This document shows positions 14,646-15,370 of a DNA stretch of 15,370 bases, in pieces (position 1 is the first letter of the stretch; each line of letters starts with the position of its first letter). The stretch is from JAFGPJ01 sp964439135 (GTDB taxonomy: Bacteria; Planctomycetota; Phycisphaerae; Sedimentisphaerales; Anaerobacaceae). A program made the position numbers and the translations under genes. The stretch is from NCBI GenBank assembly GCA_964439135.1, contig CAYTNN010000100.1, forward strand, positions 1 through 15,370, written 5' to 3'. The notes under the pieces were generated by a model. It was not told where the DNA came from and did not search any database. It saw only the letters and a list, made by a program, of their open reading frames with translations.

Positions 14646-14758
14646 TGAATTGGCTTTTTTTTTGCCGCCAAAAACCACAAAAATCTTCATAATACCCTTT
14701 CGAATAGATGCTTACGCTCATTTTGCCCATTCCAAAATTGGGTTTGTTTTTTCAAATT
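14646..14758. repeat. Diverged direct repeat, copy B
   Basis: Starts GAATTGGCTTT, continues TTTTTTGCCGCC, then CTTCATAATACCCTTT, GCTTACGCTCATTTTGCCC and ends with AAAATTGGGTTTGTTTTTTC (14735-14753). Each block aligns in order to copy A at about the same spacing, so the two are diverged copies of one element of roughly 115-120 bp. Confidence 0.6.
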
Positions 14759-14946
14759 AAGCTCAATTTTTCGTCGTTTTCTACTTTTTTTCACCTGTTT
14801 TCTCCTATATTTATCAATTCCACCTACGACTTACTACATACGAAATACGAATTCGTTATTTATTATACGAACTGTCATACAAAAAGGCGGGCATATTTCA
14901 GAAAAATCTCCGTGAGTCGCCGTTCTTATATCTGCCATAGACACCG

Positions 14947-14966
14947 TCCTGAGCCTGGTCGAAGGA
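14947..14966. repeat. Imperfect palindromic hairpin repeat (TCCTGAGCCTGGTCGAAGGA)
   Basis: TCCTGAGCC and GGTCGAAGGA are partly complementary around a short loop. The text is close to the CTTCGACAAGCTCAGG-type hairpins that are dispersed in many bacterial genomes. Only one copy is in this window. Confidence 0.4.
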
Positions 14967-15301
14967 GGACACAGAAAATGCAGAGAAAGAATCACATAAT
15001 CAACTATCAATAATCATTTTCTTGGGCCGCTCATTGCCCGATACTCGATGCCTGATACCAAATTCTCGATTCTCCGTACTGTTTCCCTGATTCCCCGCTG
15101 CCCCAAAACAGCACTCCTATTATCCCGATTTCCTTCGATACCGGGACGAATCGATAAATCAGAGCCTGGTCCTAAAATAGAAAGAATATCAGGTATGAAT
15201 TAGTTTGAGGCCTCTTTTATATTGATCCAGCCCAACACTTCTAATGTCCTATAATAATATGTCTTTTTTACATTAATCCCATCCCCACATAGATAAAATC
15301 C

Positions 15302-15331
15302 TTGACAGGAAGCTGTGGGATTTGGTATAAG
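15302..15331 (+). promoter_or_regulatory. Sigma70-type promoter with extended -10, firing out of the window
   Basis: A perfect TTGACA (15302-15307), an 18-bp spacer and TATAAG (15326-15331) with TGG directly before it (an extended -10). Transcription would start near 15338 and run right; its gene lies beyond the window. Confidence 0.6.
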
Positions 15332-15370
15332 GAAGATTAGTGAAGCTCGTACTTCGCAGTTATGATTTTT

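Larger units (their letters stand above)
14389..15370. other. Non-coding right-hand region of about 980 bp
   Basis: AT-rich DNA without a credible gene. It holds the AATTGGCTTTG repeat units (14411-14758), a CCGGCC hairpin (14619-14634), a CATACGAAATACGAATTCG stretch near 14838, a Cys-Leu-like hairpin repeat (14947-14966), a patch of CGATACTCGATGCC-like text near 15030-15080, and a good promoter at its far right. Open frames across it have composition unlike the real genes of the window. Confidence 0.7.

Noticed and set aside
14708..15013. 101-residue plus-strand frame in the right-hand non-coding region
   Set aside because: Low-complexity Phe/Ser/Ile composition across repeats and no ribosome site; it looks like chance openness in AT-rich DNA.

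Overview
The window looks like a draft contig from an anaerobic, environmental bacterium, most probably a Planctomycetota member of the Phycisphaerae type. That placement is inference. It rests on the non-coding repeats (7-bp periodic GATTGCC/ATCGAAA tracts and AATTGGCTTTGTTTTTTC elements, whose reverse strand reads as KTKP-like peptides), on the gene mix and on moderate GC content. A run of exactly 100 N (7314-7413) shows that this is a scaffold join of unknown true length. No rRNA, tRNA, CRISPR array or insertion sequence was seen.

Left part (746-6141, minus strand): a tightly packed operon. In transcription order it encodes a DUF89/ARMT1-like phosphatase, a short DUF5320-type glycine-rich/zinc-ribbon protein, a DUF5320 protein, a NifX/NifB-type cofactor-binding protein, a MinD-like ATPase with inserted ferredoxin, an Mrp/NBP35 ATPase fused to a second NifX-type domain, a metallo-beta-lactamase-fold hydrolase, a NifU-like Fe-S scaffold and a DUF134 helix-turn-helix protein. 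This resembles the Orange Protein (ORP/MrpORP) clusters of sulfate reducers and other anaerobes, so a role in Fe-S or Mo/Fe-S cluster handling is inferred. A perfect 22-bp palindrome lies upstream of the first gene and is a good operator candidate. Several genes carry lesions: the MinD-like ATPase has lost its middle and is frameshifted, the small DUF5320 gene is frameshifted in a G6 run, and the NifX gene has ATA where ATG is expected. Beyond the operon lies a + strand relic of a CbiO-type ABC ATPase (318-608).

Middle (6475-12904, plus strand): purC runs into the N gap. After the gap come a secreted PepSY-like protein with an acidic tail and its own terminator, then an 852-residue protein joining an eight-repeat TolB-like beta-propeller to a secretin domain, then an OmpR-type response regulator and a sensor histidine kinase overlapping by ATGA. 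The propeller-secretin fusion beside a two-component system is the most unusual architecture here and may be an uncharacterised envelope sensing or export module.

Right part (12883-15370): a Memo-family protein (AmmeMemoRadiSam system protein B) convergent with the kinase, then the divergent purE, then about 980 bp without a gene. That stretch holds diverged repeats, a hairpin repeat and, at the very edge, a strong sigma70-type promoter aimed out of the window.
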